Source of the DNA: an uncultured bacterium
GTDB lineage: Bacteria; Desulfobacterota; Binatia; HRBIN30
Assembly: GCA_937975525.1 (NCBI GenBank)
Contig: CALJUJ010000614.1
Span: 1-23,499 of the forward strand
Length of the DNA stretch: 23,499 nucleotides
Direction of reading: 5' to 3'
In this document: piece by piece, positions 6,701-12,941 of the stretch
How positions within the stretch are numbered: position 1 is the stretch's first letter
How the letters are laid out: every line of letters starts with the position of its first letter
Program-made: the position numbers and the translations under genes
Notes under the pieces: model-generated
The model's database searches: none
What the model saw: only the letters and a program-made list of their open reading frames with translations
Told to the model about the DNA's origin: nothing

Positions 6701-7938
6701 GCGAAGCCGTCTCCCGCCGGGTACGGGGTGAGGTTGCCTCGGGCAATCTCGTCGAGGGCCGCCGAAACGATCAATCCAGCCATTCCGGACGACAACCCGG
6801 TGGCTTCCGACGAGCAGGCGGTCGATGGAACCGCAACCGCGATGTGCCCGCTGAAGTTCGTGCAGCCGTTCAAGTAGAGATACGAAGGCGGGCTCTGCGT
6901 GAAGCCACCGTCGTCGAAGAAGCGGGTCACGGAGTTGACCATCACGGTGTTGCGGTAGGCTGCGGGGAAATTGTTGTGGCGCGACTGCTCGTCCGCCGCC
7001 GAGGCCATGACCACCGTTCCGCGCTCGTAGGCGTAGTCGATCGCCGCCTGCGCAAAGGCGGAGTTGTTGATGGTGCCGAGCGCTTCTTGAACGACGCGTG
7101 CGCCACTGTCGACGGCAAACAGAACGCCCTGCGCGAAGTCGGACACCTCGGAGACGAAACTGTCGCCGACGCGCACCTCGAGCAACATGCAGTTTGGGCA
7201 AGTCCCGACGCCGCCGATGCCGTTGTCGGCCTCGGCGGCCGAGTCGAGCGACTCGCCCGTGCCGTGGCTGTAGCGGACTTCGTCGAGCGCGTTGTTGTCG
7301 TCCTCGAAGAAGTCCCAGCCGGAGATGTCGTCGGTGTAGCCGTTGCCGTCGTCGTCGACGTCGTCGGTGAACAGGAAGATCAGGTCCTCGGGGTCGATCA
7401 TCCCATTGCCGTTCTGGTCGCTGACGCGGCCGTCGGCGTCGAAGCCGCCCGTCGCCATGTAGTCGCGGACATTGAAGACGCCGTCGCCGTTGCGGTCCCA
7501 GGCGTCGGCCTCGTTCACGCTGCCTTCGGGGACGGGCAGCTCGCCGCGATTCAGGTAGTACTTGTTCACCAGGTCGGGAAACGACTCGCCCCAGCGAATT
7601 CCTGAATCGAGCACGGCGATGATCACGTCGGGTCGGCCGGTGGTCGTCTGCCAGGCAAGGTCGACGCTGGCGCCCGTGACACCGAACAGCTCTTGTGCGC
7701 TGCCGTCGATCGCCGGGTCGCCCGTCGTGTCGCTGCTGATCTTCCAGTTGTCGCGAAAGTCGTTCGGCCGCACGGGCGGAGCGCTCGCTGGCAAGCTCAG
7801 GTAGCGGTGGAATTCCGATGCCTCGATGCACTCGGGCGTGGGCACGGTGCCGCACGGGGCGGGGTTGGCTGGGTAGGGAAACTCGGCCCACGCCGTTGCG
7901 GCGACGAGCAACGAAGCAACCAGGGTCATCGAGCGCAT
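3655..7938 (-). CDS. Secreted S8 subtilisin-like serine protease with FG-GAP repeats and C-terminal anchor
   Basis: 1427 aa. The ATG at 7938 is preceded by AAGGAG at 7-nt spacing and starts a signal peptide (cleaved near residue 18, TAWA). Residues about 100-490 are a subtilase domain: Asp111 in IIAVLDSGI, His225 in YSHGTGE, and Ser383/384 in ATGLSSGMAG. The insert at 148-215 carries Ca2+-loop motifs (DRNGDGVFNV, DQNGNGMIDPED, DVDDDGNGYTDD). The block usually reading AAGN is SAADE, putting Asp316 where the oxyanion Asn is expected. Residues about 640-1175 hold seven or so FG-GAP/VCBS-type repeats (ADLDGDGREEL, GDLDRDGRPEV, ADLDEDGSPEV, ADFDDDGKVEV). Residues 1203-1314 look Fn3-like, and 1315-1381 are a Ser/Thr/Pro stalk. 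The tail GGDGC..., hydrophobic GCLGFGIALFGL and RR resemble GC-type CTERM sorting signals. It is likely an extracellular or surface-anchored protease. Confidence 0.9.
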   Translation of the reverse strand: MRSMTLVASLLVAATAWAEFPYPANPAPCGTVPTPECIEASEFHRYLSLPASAPPVRPNDFRDNWKISSDTTGDPAIDGSAQELFGVTGASVDLAWQTTTGRPDVIIAVLDSGIRWGESFPDLVNKYYLNRGELPVPEGSVNEADAWDRNGDGVFNVRDYMATGGFDADGRVSDQNGNGMIDPEDLIFLFTDDVDDDGNGYTDDISGWDFFEDDNNALDEVRYSHGTGESLDSAAEADNGIGGVGTCPNCMLLEVRVGDSFVSEVSDFAQGVLFAVDSGARVVQEALGTINNSAFAQAAIDYAYERGTVVMASAADEQSRHNNFPAAYRNTVMVNSVTRFFDDGGFTQSPPSYLYLNGCTNFSGHIAVAVPSTACSSEATGLSSGMAGLIVSAALDEIARGNLTPYPAGDGFAPFPLSAEEVKQIITTTADDINFDARDDVDPPLPRNYATDIPLPGVSQSHERFASIAGFDQYFGYGRINAASAVERVRAGRIPPEAAIAEPAWFAYLRPQASTLAITGRVAATRATSFRYVVEVAGGVQPAEASFVEVFASEELSETHAGELAQLDLSQVATLMPNGASGPPVLDDGSQRGDPDRFTFTVRVRVFDDTGQMGEDRRTLFLHDDPQLIEGYPRFLGADGAAPPKVADLDGDGREELILATSEGEVHALRLDGSELPGWPVRTDPIEVHAASAAFASGAVPIPDTPILGSPAIGDLDRDGRPEVVAADLKGQVYVWRATGERVPGFPVRTLPQYSHAWRSERDTSTEEGLLPDKSNRKNRDNRLSRGFVGGATLANLDGSADGSLEILAGAMDRHIYAWFADGTPVPGWPAMLRDPEKVASVDPVTNGVTLVPNANAEIGTTIIRVPAVGDLDGDGDLEVVSVVNEGYRGLPNAIFDGLLANLLVQSGLVNPGNTRVYALHHDGTRHGPNGIDRGWNPDAFIDGWPVVTALVQTDLLPSVATGSNGSPAIADLDEDGSPEVVTFSAVGPVYVFRGDGSSFLGLNRGRPAVLRQLPLGAESNSDDGPTFGALGGPAIAPLGGADGALDIIAPTSGLGRLVDAALPARQTPSDNHMSAWRSDGALLPAFPRETNDLQFFVVPVVADITGDGLPEVLQGSGVRDLHAVDGQGRIPAGWPKLTAGWTVAPPVVADFDDDGKVEVMHVTREGYLFAWRSEGDACGFHPWRQAQHDEHGTSNVATDARPPASIPQPIAISTAPTQARFSLESLPGDDGRCGDPALVEVRFSTDPIVDDVAFASAEVAATARLTISELGPELVAEDDRFAGKVWFLAARSRDAAGNLARWTGFGAVSFPQAPTVTPTATPTPSATSTPSATPTPSATVTASATATATATPTSTATATPSSSPTRTPTVEPSPTLSPTPGTFTAHGGDGCAIASTARAKTRGGLGCLGFGIALFGLRRLGRSGAG
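3796..3996 (-). repeat. Low-complexity Thr/Pro/Ser/Ala repeat tract within the subtilase gene
   Basis: Residues 1315-1381 of the subtilase consist almost only of Thr, Pro, Ser and Ala in irregular TPTAT, PSATSTPSAT and TATATAT units. The DNA is correspondingly repetitive (GTCGGCGT, GTCGCGGTC and similar hexamer- to octamer-scale repeats). Such tracts act as extended, often O-glycosylated spacers between a secreted domain and its C-terminal anchor. They are also prone to length variation and to assembly collapse. Confidence 0.75.
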
Positions 7939-8021
7939 GCAGTCGCTCCTTTCTGGGACCGGAAGACGGCCTTGCGGATGGCTTGGGAACCCGCCCTGCA
8001 TAGCTCGATCACCGCGAGGTG

Positions 8022-8037
8022 CCAACCACATGGTTGG
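8022..8037. promoter_or_regulatory. Palindromic operator-like site in the subtilase/DUF6122 divergent region
   Basis: CCAACCA-CA-TGGTTGG is a perfect 7-bp inverted repeat with a 2-bp centre. It lies 33 bp upstream of the ATG at 8071 and 84 bp upstream of the divergent start at 7938. Its compact symmetry is typical of sites for dimeric helix-turn-helix repressors. No regulator gene is adjacent, so the partner is unknown. Confidence 0.4.
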
Positions 8038-8070
8038 GGGGCAGGGCGCGCGATCTGCTATGCGTATCGA

Positions 8071-8418
8071 ATGGACCGGGCCAGCGTGCATTTGCTCTTG
8101 CATGCCGTCGTACCGCTGGTGGTGGCGTGGGTCGCGTTCCGCCCGCGCTGGCGCCGAGCGTGGGCCGTGATGCTGGCGACGATGGTCGTCGATCTCGATC
8201 ACCTCCTCGCCGACCCGCTCTACGACCCGAATCGCTGCAGCATCAACACGCATCTGCTGCACACGCCGCTGCCGATCGCCGTGTACGTCGCCCTGGCGAT
8301 CCATCCGCGCACCCGCTTGGTCGGGCTCGGGCTGGTGCTGCACATGCTGCTCGATTTGCACGACTGCTGGTGGATGAGCCGCGGCTGGCCCCCGTGGGGC
8401 GCATCCCCGTGGGGTTGA
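8071..8418 (+). CDS. DUF6122 family small membrane protein
   Basis: 115 aa, starting at ATG 8071. No strong Shine-Dalgarno is visible, and the start was chosen because it begins at the conserved HLLLH segment. The pattern matches the DUF6122 family as I know it: HLLLHAVVPL, then RPRWRRAWAVMLATM, DLDHL (residues 41-45), DPNRCSINTHLLH (52-64), and a final HMLLDLHDCWWM. Three to four hydrophobic segments make it an inner-membrane protein. The conserved H11, D41/D43/H44, H61/H64, H91 and D95 resemble the metal-ligand layout of DUF457/YdjM-type membrane-bound metal-dependent hydrolases. An enzymatic role is therefore possible, but this is inference. It lies 54 bp upstream of another small membrane protein on the same strand and is divergent from the subtilase, with a palindrome in the shared upstream region. 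Confidence 0.8.
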   Translation: MDRASVHLLLHAVVPLVVAWVAFRPRWRRAWAVMLATMVVDLDHLLADPLYDPNRCSINTHLLHTPLPIAVYVALAIHPRTRLVGLGLVLHMLLDLHDCWWMSRGWPPWGASPWG

Positions 8419-8472
8419 CGCGCGGGAGCGCCGAGGTTTGCACGCCGCTGCCGTACGGCCTACACGCGGCGT

Positions 8473-8919
8473 ATGTGGGTGCGCTTCCTCGTCTACGGAA
8501 TCTTCGGCTGGTGCACGGAAATCGTTTGGACCGCGGTGACCGACGCCGCCGAGTCGGCGGTCGCGCGGCGACCCGTCGACGCCCGCCTGGCCGGCAAGAC
8601 GTACCTCTGGATGTTCCCGATCTACGCTTGCGGCGGCCTCGCCTTCGAGGTGGCGCACGGTTGGGTCGCCGACCTCGCCTGGCCGCTGCGCGGCATGGTC
8701 TACACCGTCGGGATCTTCGCCGTCGAGTACGCATCCGGTTGGCTCATCCAGCGCCTGACCGGATCGATCCCGTGGGACTACTCCGAGCGGCGTTGGCACG
8801 TGCACGGCCTGATCCGGTTGGACTACGCGCCGGCGTGGTTCGTGTTCGGTCTGCTCCTCGAACGCGTCGAGCAACTCGCCCGCGCGATCGAGCCAGCGGT
8901 GCTCGGCCTCGTCGCTTGA
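8473..8919 (+). CDS. PF06541-type (CmpB-like putative ABC transporter type IV) membrane protein
   Basis: 148 aa, ATG 8473, with no clear RBS. Four or so hydrophobic segments carry the family's spaced signatures: YGIFGWCTEIVWTA near the N-terminus, LAGKTYLWMFPIYACGG (39-55), WPLRGMVYTVGIFAVEYASG (70-89), IPWDYS (99-104), and HGLIRLDYAPAWFVFGLLLE (111-130). This matches the small integral-membrane family PF06541, often labelled putative ABC transporter permease although no ATPase is encoded here. The real function is unknown. It probably forms a short operon with the DUF6122 gene upstream. Its stop lies 15 bp from the stop of the convergent aat gene, too close for a separate terminator. Confidence 0.8.
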   Translation: MWVRFLVYGIFGWCTEIVWTAVTDAAESAVARRPVDARLAGKTYLWMFPIYACGGLAFEVAHGWVADLAWPLRGMVYTVGIFAVEYASGWLIQRLTGSIPWDYSERRWHVHGLIRLDYAPAWFVFGLLLERVEQLARAIEPAVLGLVA

Positions 8920-8934
8920 ACGGCGCGGACGGGG

Positions 8935-9588
8935 TCAGTCGAACAGAACCAGGCCGCGGCCCCGCGTGTCGGCGAGCAAGTCGAGGAACGCGTCGCGCGG
9001 CAACGGGCGGGCACCGAGGCGTTCCATGTGCGGAGTCATGACCTGGATGTCGAGCCAGTCGAGCCCCCTCGCGGAGAGATGCCCGACGAGGTGCAGCAGG
9101 GCGGCTTTCGATGCGTTCGGGCGACGGTGGAACATGCTCTCCCCGGCGAATGCGCCGTCGACGTCGACGCCGTAGATGCCGCCGACGAGCTCTTCGCCGT
9201 CCCAGACCTCGGCGCTATGCGCATGGCCGAGACGGTGCAGGTGGATGTAGGCGTCGCGCACGTGGCGAGTGATCCACGTACCATCCTGACCCGGCCGCGG
9301 TGCGCTCGCGCAGGCGTCGATCACTGCGGCGAACGAGCGGTCGATCGTGAACGTCCAGCGTGCCTGTCGCATCGCCCGCCGCAGGCTGCGCGGCAGATGC
9401 AGGTCGGCGAAGCGCAGGACTCCGCGCGCCGCAGGCGAGAACCACAACATCGGCAGGCCCTCGGTCGGCCAGGGAAAGATGCCGCAGCGGTAGGCGGTCA
9501 TCACCGTTGTCGGCCGGAGATCGCCACCGATGGCGACGAGCCCCTCTTCGTCCGCGAGGCGTGGATCGGGGAAACGAACGGCCGGCAT
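8935..9588 (-). CDS. aat: Leucyl/phenylalanyl-tRNA-protein transferase
   Basis: 217 aa, ATG 9588. The enzyme transfers Leu or Phe from aminoacyl-tRNA to the N-terminal Arg/Lys of proteins in the cytoplasm, creating N-degrons recognised by ClpS and degraded by ClpAP. Family motifs run the whole length: FPDPRLADEEGLVAIGGDL (residues 6-24), YRCGIFPW (33-40), WFSPAARGVL (49-58), GGIYGVDVDGAFAGESMF (136-153), HRRPNASKAALLHL (154-167), and WLDIQVMTPHMERLGA (178-193). The last includes the Asp180/Gln182 pair that corresponds to the catalytic Asp-x-Gln of the E. coli enzyme. The length is usual for the family. It starts 7 bp after the stop of the peptidase-thioredoxin gene, so it is probably the last gene of that operon. 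The Shine-Dalgarno is weak, and translation may be coupled. Confidence 0.95.
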   Translation of the reverse strand: MPAVRFPDPRLADEEGLVAIGGDLRPTTVMTAYRCGIFPWPTEGLPMLWFSPAARGVLRFADLHLPRSLRRAMRQARWTFTIDRSFAAVIDACASAPRPGQDGTWITRHVRDAYIHLHRLGHAHSAEVWDGEELVGGIYGVDVDGAFAGESMFHRRPNASKAALLHLVGHLSARGLDWLDIQVMTPHMERLGARPLPRDAFLDLLADTRGRGLVLFD

Positions 9589-9595
9589 CGGCGGG

Positions 9596-11926
9596 TCACT
9601 CGAGGCGGGGGAACCCCAATCCGTCCGCTTGCCGGTAGCCGGCGCCGACGTGCCGCACGCGGCCGGTGCCGTCGACGACGACGAAGGTCGGCGTGCCGCT
9701 GACGCCATAGGCCTGGTGGGTTTGGCGAAAGCGGTCGATGGCCACGGTCTCCGGGAACGAGTCGACTGCGCGGAAGAACTCGTCGAGCCGGTCGGCCGGT
9801 TCGTCGGTGATCGCGATCACAGGCCAGCCGTTGGCTGCGGATTGCTCGAGCAACTCGGGGAGGGCTGCCTTGCACGGGGCGCACCACGTCGCCCAGAAGA
9901 ACAGGATGTGGGGGCCTCCCGTCGCAACCGCGCGAGCGTCACCGCGATAGGGAAGGACGTCGAGCGGGGGTGCTTCGTCCCCGAGCGCCGGTGGTCCGGG
10001 GAGGCTGGGCCATTCGAGGGGGTAGCGGCCAGGGACGAGCGCGAGCTCGAGATGGTCGCCGTCGCGAATCAGTTCGAGACGACGCTCCTCGCCGACCTCT
10101 GAGAGCATCGTCCAGGACCGTACCTCGCGGTACTCGGTGAAGGGCGAGCCCGTCGGTCCGATGATGATGTCACCGGCGCGTAGGCCTGCGGTTTCGGCGG
10201 GGGAATCCGGGAAGACGGTGATCACGCGAGCAGCACCATCGGCGAGTCCAAGTTGCTCGCGAACATCGTCCTCGACGGCGCGAAAGCGGATGCCCATCCA
10301 TGCCGGCATCGCCGCGGTGGCTTGCTCGACATCGTCTTCGAGGGATGGGAACGGCTCGGCCTCGGCGAGCTGTGCGAGCGCGAGGCCTGCGGGGAATCGC
10401 AGGCTCTCCTCGCAGTCGACGAGACGGCGGTGAGCGGCTCGCTCTGCGTCGGACGCGTCGCGCTCCAGGTAAAGGCGGCCGGCGACGTCGAATAGGGCCA
10501 TGCGCATGCGGATCACGGCTGCCAGGCGCACCTCCATGCGGTAGGCCGCTGCCGCCGCATCGCGCCCGCGCTCGTGCAGCGTCGAGAGGCGTTCCCCATC
10601 GTCACCTTCGGCGTCGGCGAAGGCAGCGAGCGCCGCCGACAATTCGGTGCCGATGCGCTCGAGCTCGTCTGCATCGAGATCACGGAGAGCGTCGCGGCTC
10701 AGTACGTCGCGCCAACCGGGGTTGGCATCGAGGAAGCGAGATCCGAGAGCCCGGTTGGCGTCGGCCAACGTTGCGCGCCAGGCACTGGCGACGCGATCGA
10801 GGTGCTCGCCGATCGATGGGAGTTGCTGCCGCTGCTCGACGAGCTCGCCGAGGCTGCGTGGGCTGAAGAACCCGAACGCCTCGCCGATGGCGTCGATCAG
10901 GCGGATCTGGCGCTCCCAACGTCCCCGGTCGCTCCAGGCTTCGATCAGGAGTGAATCGGCGAACTTTCTCGTGCGCAGACCGCGGCGCTTCGCTTCCGCT
11001 CGCAGGATCTCCTGCAGATAGAGATCAGAGGTCCGCAGCGGGACATCCGGGGTCGCGTCGCGCACGACGACGTGCTCGTGCGCGCGGGCGAAGCTGCCGG
11101 TTTCGGCAAGGCCCTGGAAGAACAAGAACGAGTGTCCGACGTTGTCGCGACCGCGATTCTCCGGATAGCAGCCGTAGGCCGGTCGCTGGCGGGTCGATGC
11201 GAAGAACCCGCACACGGAACCGTCGGGGACGCCGGCCACGGTGCGCGCTTGCGTCAGCCCGTAGAACGAGCCGGAGAAGCATTGCGACATCAGCGTGACG
11301 ATTCGCACACCGGACGGAACCTCCCGCACCAGCTCCGTGAGCTCGGAGACCGAGATCGACTCGTCGTCGCCCCACAGCGTGATCGTGTTGTCGCGTGTGT
11401 CGTCGTCGTTGCGCTCGCCGTGATCGGTGACGTACACGAGCAAGGTGTCACCTTCGTCGAGCACCTCGGCCGAATCGACGAACCACGCGCGCAACGACTC
11501 CCTGGTGGCCGGTCGCAACGAGAATCCGTCGATCTCCGTGCTGCGGTACCGTACCGGGCGCAGGTCGCTGTAGAGGCGCGTGCCGAGCAGGCGCCAGCGG
11601 TCTTCGTCGCCGGATCCCGCCCGCACCGCGAGGTCGGCACCGGGATCCTCGCCGTCGCTACTGAATACCGTGATCCGTTCGTCGGCAATGCCGGCCTGGC
11701 GCGCGAGATCGATCAACTGCTGCACATGGAGAAGGTGGGAGCGGTAGTTGATCGCTGGGCGGCCGCCCCCATTGATCATCAGCACATGCACGCGCGACGT
11801 CGTCGGGGCAACGACGCCTTGCGGAGCCGGGGACGTCGCCACGGGGCGGGCGCAGGCGCTGGCGGCGCTCAATGCCAGCACTGCGCTCCAGACGAGGAGC
11901 CCCGCCCTGGGTCTCGAACGGTGCAA
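9596..11926 (-). CDS. Lipoprotein fusing a caspase/legumain-fold peptidase, PDZ domain and TlpA-like thioredoxin
   Basis: 776 aa if started at TTG 11926, one base after the stop of the upstream gene. That start places a hydrophobic LLVWSAVLALSAASAC segment at residues 10-25, with C25 a plausible lipobox cysteine. Residues about 45-330 look like a clan CD cysteine peptidase: LLVYVTDHGERNDDD gives His169 after a hydrophobic strand, and IVTLMSQCFSGSFYG gives Cys216 with the SGS motif of C13/C14-type enzymes. Residues about 350-520 are helical and charged. Residues about 541-632 are a PDZ domain (VFPDSPAETAGLRAGDIII). Residues about 645-776 are a thioredoxin of the TlpA/ResA kind with FFWATWCAPCK (C682, C685) and the cis-Pro loop GTPTF (P746). 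The predicted site is the periplasmic face of an envelope membrane. An ATG at 12031 would give a long Arg-rich extension inside the upstream gene and is unlikely. The substrate is unknown. Confidence 0.85.
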   Translation of the reverse strand: MHRSRPRAGLLVWSAVLALSAASACARPVATSPAPQGVVAPTTSRVHVLMINGGGRPAINYRSHLLHVQQLIDLARQAGIADERITVFSSDGEDPGADLAVRAGSGDEDRWRLLGTRLYSDLRPVRYRSTEIDGFSLRPATRESLRAWFVDSAEVLDEGDTLLVYVTDHGERNDDDTRDNTITLWGDDESISVSELTELVREVPSGVRIVTLMSQCFSGSFYGLTQARTVAGVPDGSVCGFFASTRQRPAYGCYPENRGRDNVGHSFLFFQGLAETGSFARAHEHVVVRDATPDVPLRTSDLYLQEILRAEAKRRGLRTRKFADSLLIEAWSDRGRWERQIRLIDAIGEAFGFFSPRSLGELVEQRQQLPSIGEHLDRVASAWRATLADANRALGSRFLDANPGWRDVLSRDALRDLDADELERIGTELSAALAAFADAEGDDGERLSTLHERGRDAAAAAYRMEVRLAAVIRMRMALFDVAGRLYLERDASDAERAAHRRLVDCEESLRFPAGLALAQLAEAEPFPSLEDDVEQATAAMPAWMGIRFRAVEDDVREQLGLADGAARVITVFPDSPAETAGLRAGDIIIGPTGSPFTEYREVRSWTMLSEVGEERRLELIRDGDHLELALVPGRYPLEWPSLPGPPALGDEAPPLDVLPYRGDARAVATGGPHILFFWATWCAPCKAALPELLEQSAANGWPVIAITDEPADRLDEFFRAVDSFPETVAIDRFRQTHQAYGVSGTPTFVVVDGTGRVRHVGAGYRQADGLGFPRLE

Positions 11927-11927
11927 G

Positions 11928-12869
11928 TCAGCCCGTCGCACGTTTGGCGGGCTCGACCTCCGCAGCGACGTCGGTCGCTGTGGCGGTCGCCGCGGCCGGA
12001 GCGTCGTCGCCCCCATCGTCGTCCTCTTCACTGGCCCACTCGATCTGGCGGTAGTCGAAGCCGGCCTCGGTCACGTAATTGATCTTGACGATGTCGAAGT
12101 ACGGCGACAGGTCGAAGTCGCGAGGGGTGATGAACGCCGGATCCTCTTCTCGATACAAAGCGCGAATGGCCTTGCCGTCGCCGCCCAGCATCCGCCTCCA
12201 GAAGCTCGCTTGCGCCTTGATCTCGTCGACGGTGACCTTGGGCAGAACGGGGTAGCCGACGGCGCCGAAGGAACGCGCCACCAGCGTCGAACAGATGACC
12301 TCGTGCTTGCCTTCGCCGCCGTAGTGGAGCACCGCCTGACGGAAGCGGCGGGGGATGATGCTGACTGGGAAGAAGTACAGCGCAAGCTCGAAGATGTGGC
12401 GGACGTTGTAGTTGCGTCCGAGGTGGTCGAAGGCAAACGAGAGCACGCGGTCGACGTCAGCGCGCCGCAGTCGAGGTCGGCAAACGCGAATGTTGTAGCG
12501 CATGTACTTCGCCAGCGGCAGACAGGTCACGCCGCCGGGGTTGTCGGCCTCGAGGATCAAGTGCCTGGCTTCCGGTCCGAAACGCGCGTCGAGCTCCTCG
12601 GCGCGGGCGCGATCGTAGTGGCGCAACTCGTCCCCGATGTACAACGCCGTATGCGACCAGGAGCTCGTCGTCAGGTACTTGATGACCTGGCTGACACGTT
12701 GGTCGCCCTCGACGAGGATGACGTCGCCCTTGCGCAGCTGGGACTTGAGGCGCGGCAGGCTGTTCGGCACGCGCTGCTCGTAGCCGCCCATTGGACGCGT
12801 CAGGATGCGCGTCAGAACGACGGTGATCCATGCTTCGATGCGTTTGGTGATGCGCGCCCAGAAACCCAT
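11928..12869 (-). CDS. YiiX/YebB-like (peptidase C92, NlpC/P60 superfamily) cysteine hydrolase
   Basis: 313 aa from ATG 12869. The Shine-Dalgarno is poor, and an in-frame TTG at 12926 is an alternative. It matches the circularly permuted papain-like YiiX group. LRKGDVILVEGDQRVSQVI (residues 45-63) is followed by SSWSHTALYIGD with His73, ILEAD with a polar third residue Glu107, a FAFDHLGRNYN helix, and HEVICSTLVARSFG with the nucleophile Cys193. Family members are thought to cleave amide or ester bonds in lipids or peptides. An N-terminal amphipathic/hydrophobic stretch (WITVVLTRIL) may attach it to the membrane. The C-terminus is an acidic tail (EEDDDGGDD) followed by an Ala/Thr stretch. It follows the WS/DGAT gene by 72 bp, and its TGA lies one base before the next start, so it is mid-operon. 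Confidence 0.85.
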   Translation of the reverse strand: MGFWARITKRIEAWITVVLTRILTRPMGGYEQRVPNSLPRLKSQLRKGDVILVEGDQRVSQVIKYLTTSSWSHTALYIGDELRHYDRARAEELDARFGPEARHLILEADNPGGVTCLPLAKYMRYNIRVCRPRLRRADVDRVLSFAFDHLGRNYNVRHIFELALYFFPVSIIPRRFRQAVLHYGGEGKHEVICSTLVARSFGAVGYPVLPKVTVDEIKAQASFWRRMLGGDGKAIRALYREEDPAFITPRDFDLSPYFDIVKINYVTEAGFDYRQIEWASEEDDDGGDDAPAAATATATDVAAEVEPAKRATG

Positions 12870-12941
12870 GCCTGTGATACCTACACGGCGGTGCGTCGAC
12901 GTGCGGCCGTCTCTACAAGTACGCAAACGCCGCAGGCATGT

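Noticed and set aside
4475..7891. A very long minus-strand frame of about 1138 codons inside the subtilase gene
   Set aside because: It is Arg-rich with no recognisable motif, and the other frame on the same strand encodes the clear subtilase and FG-GAP protein.
8019..9041. Long plus-strand frame across the small membrane genes and into aat
   Set aside because: The translation is Arg/Pro/Ala-rich with no motifs and conflicts with three recognisable genes.
11927..12031. Alternative ATG start for the peptidase-thioredoxin gene at 12031
   Set aside because: It would add 35 mostly Arg/Pro residues before the signal peptide and overlap the upstream gene by about 100 bp. The TTG one base after the upstream stop fits the signal peptide better.
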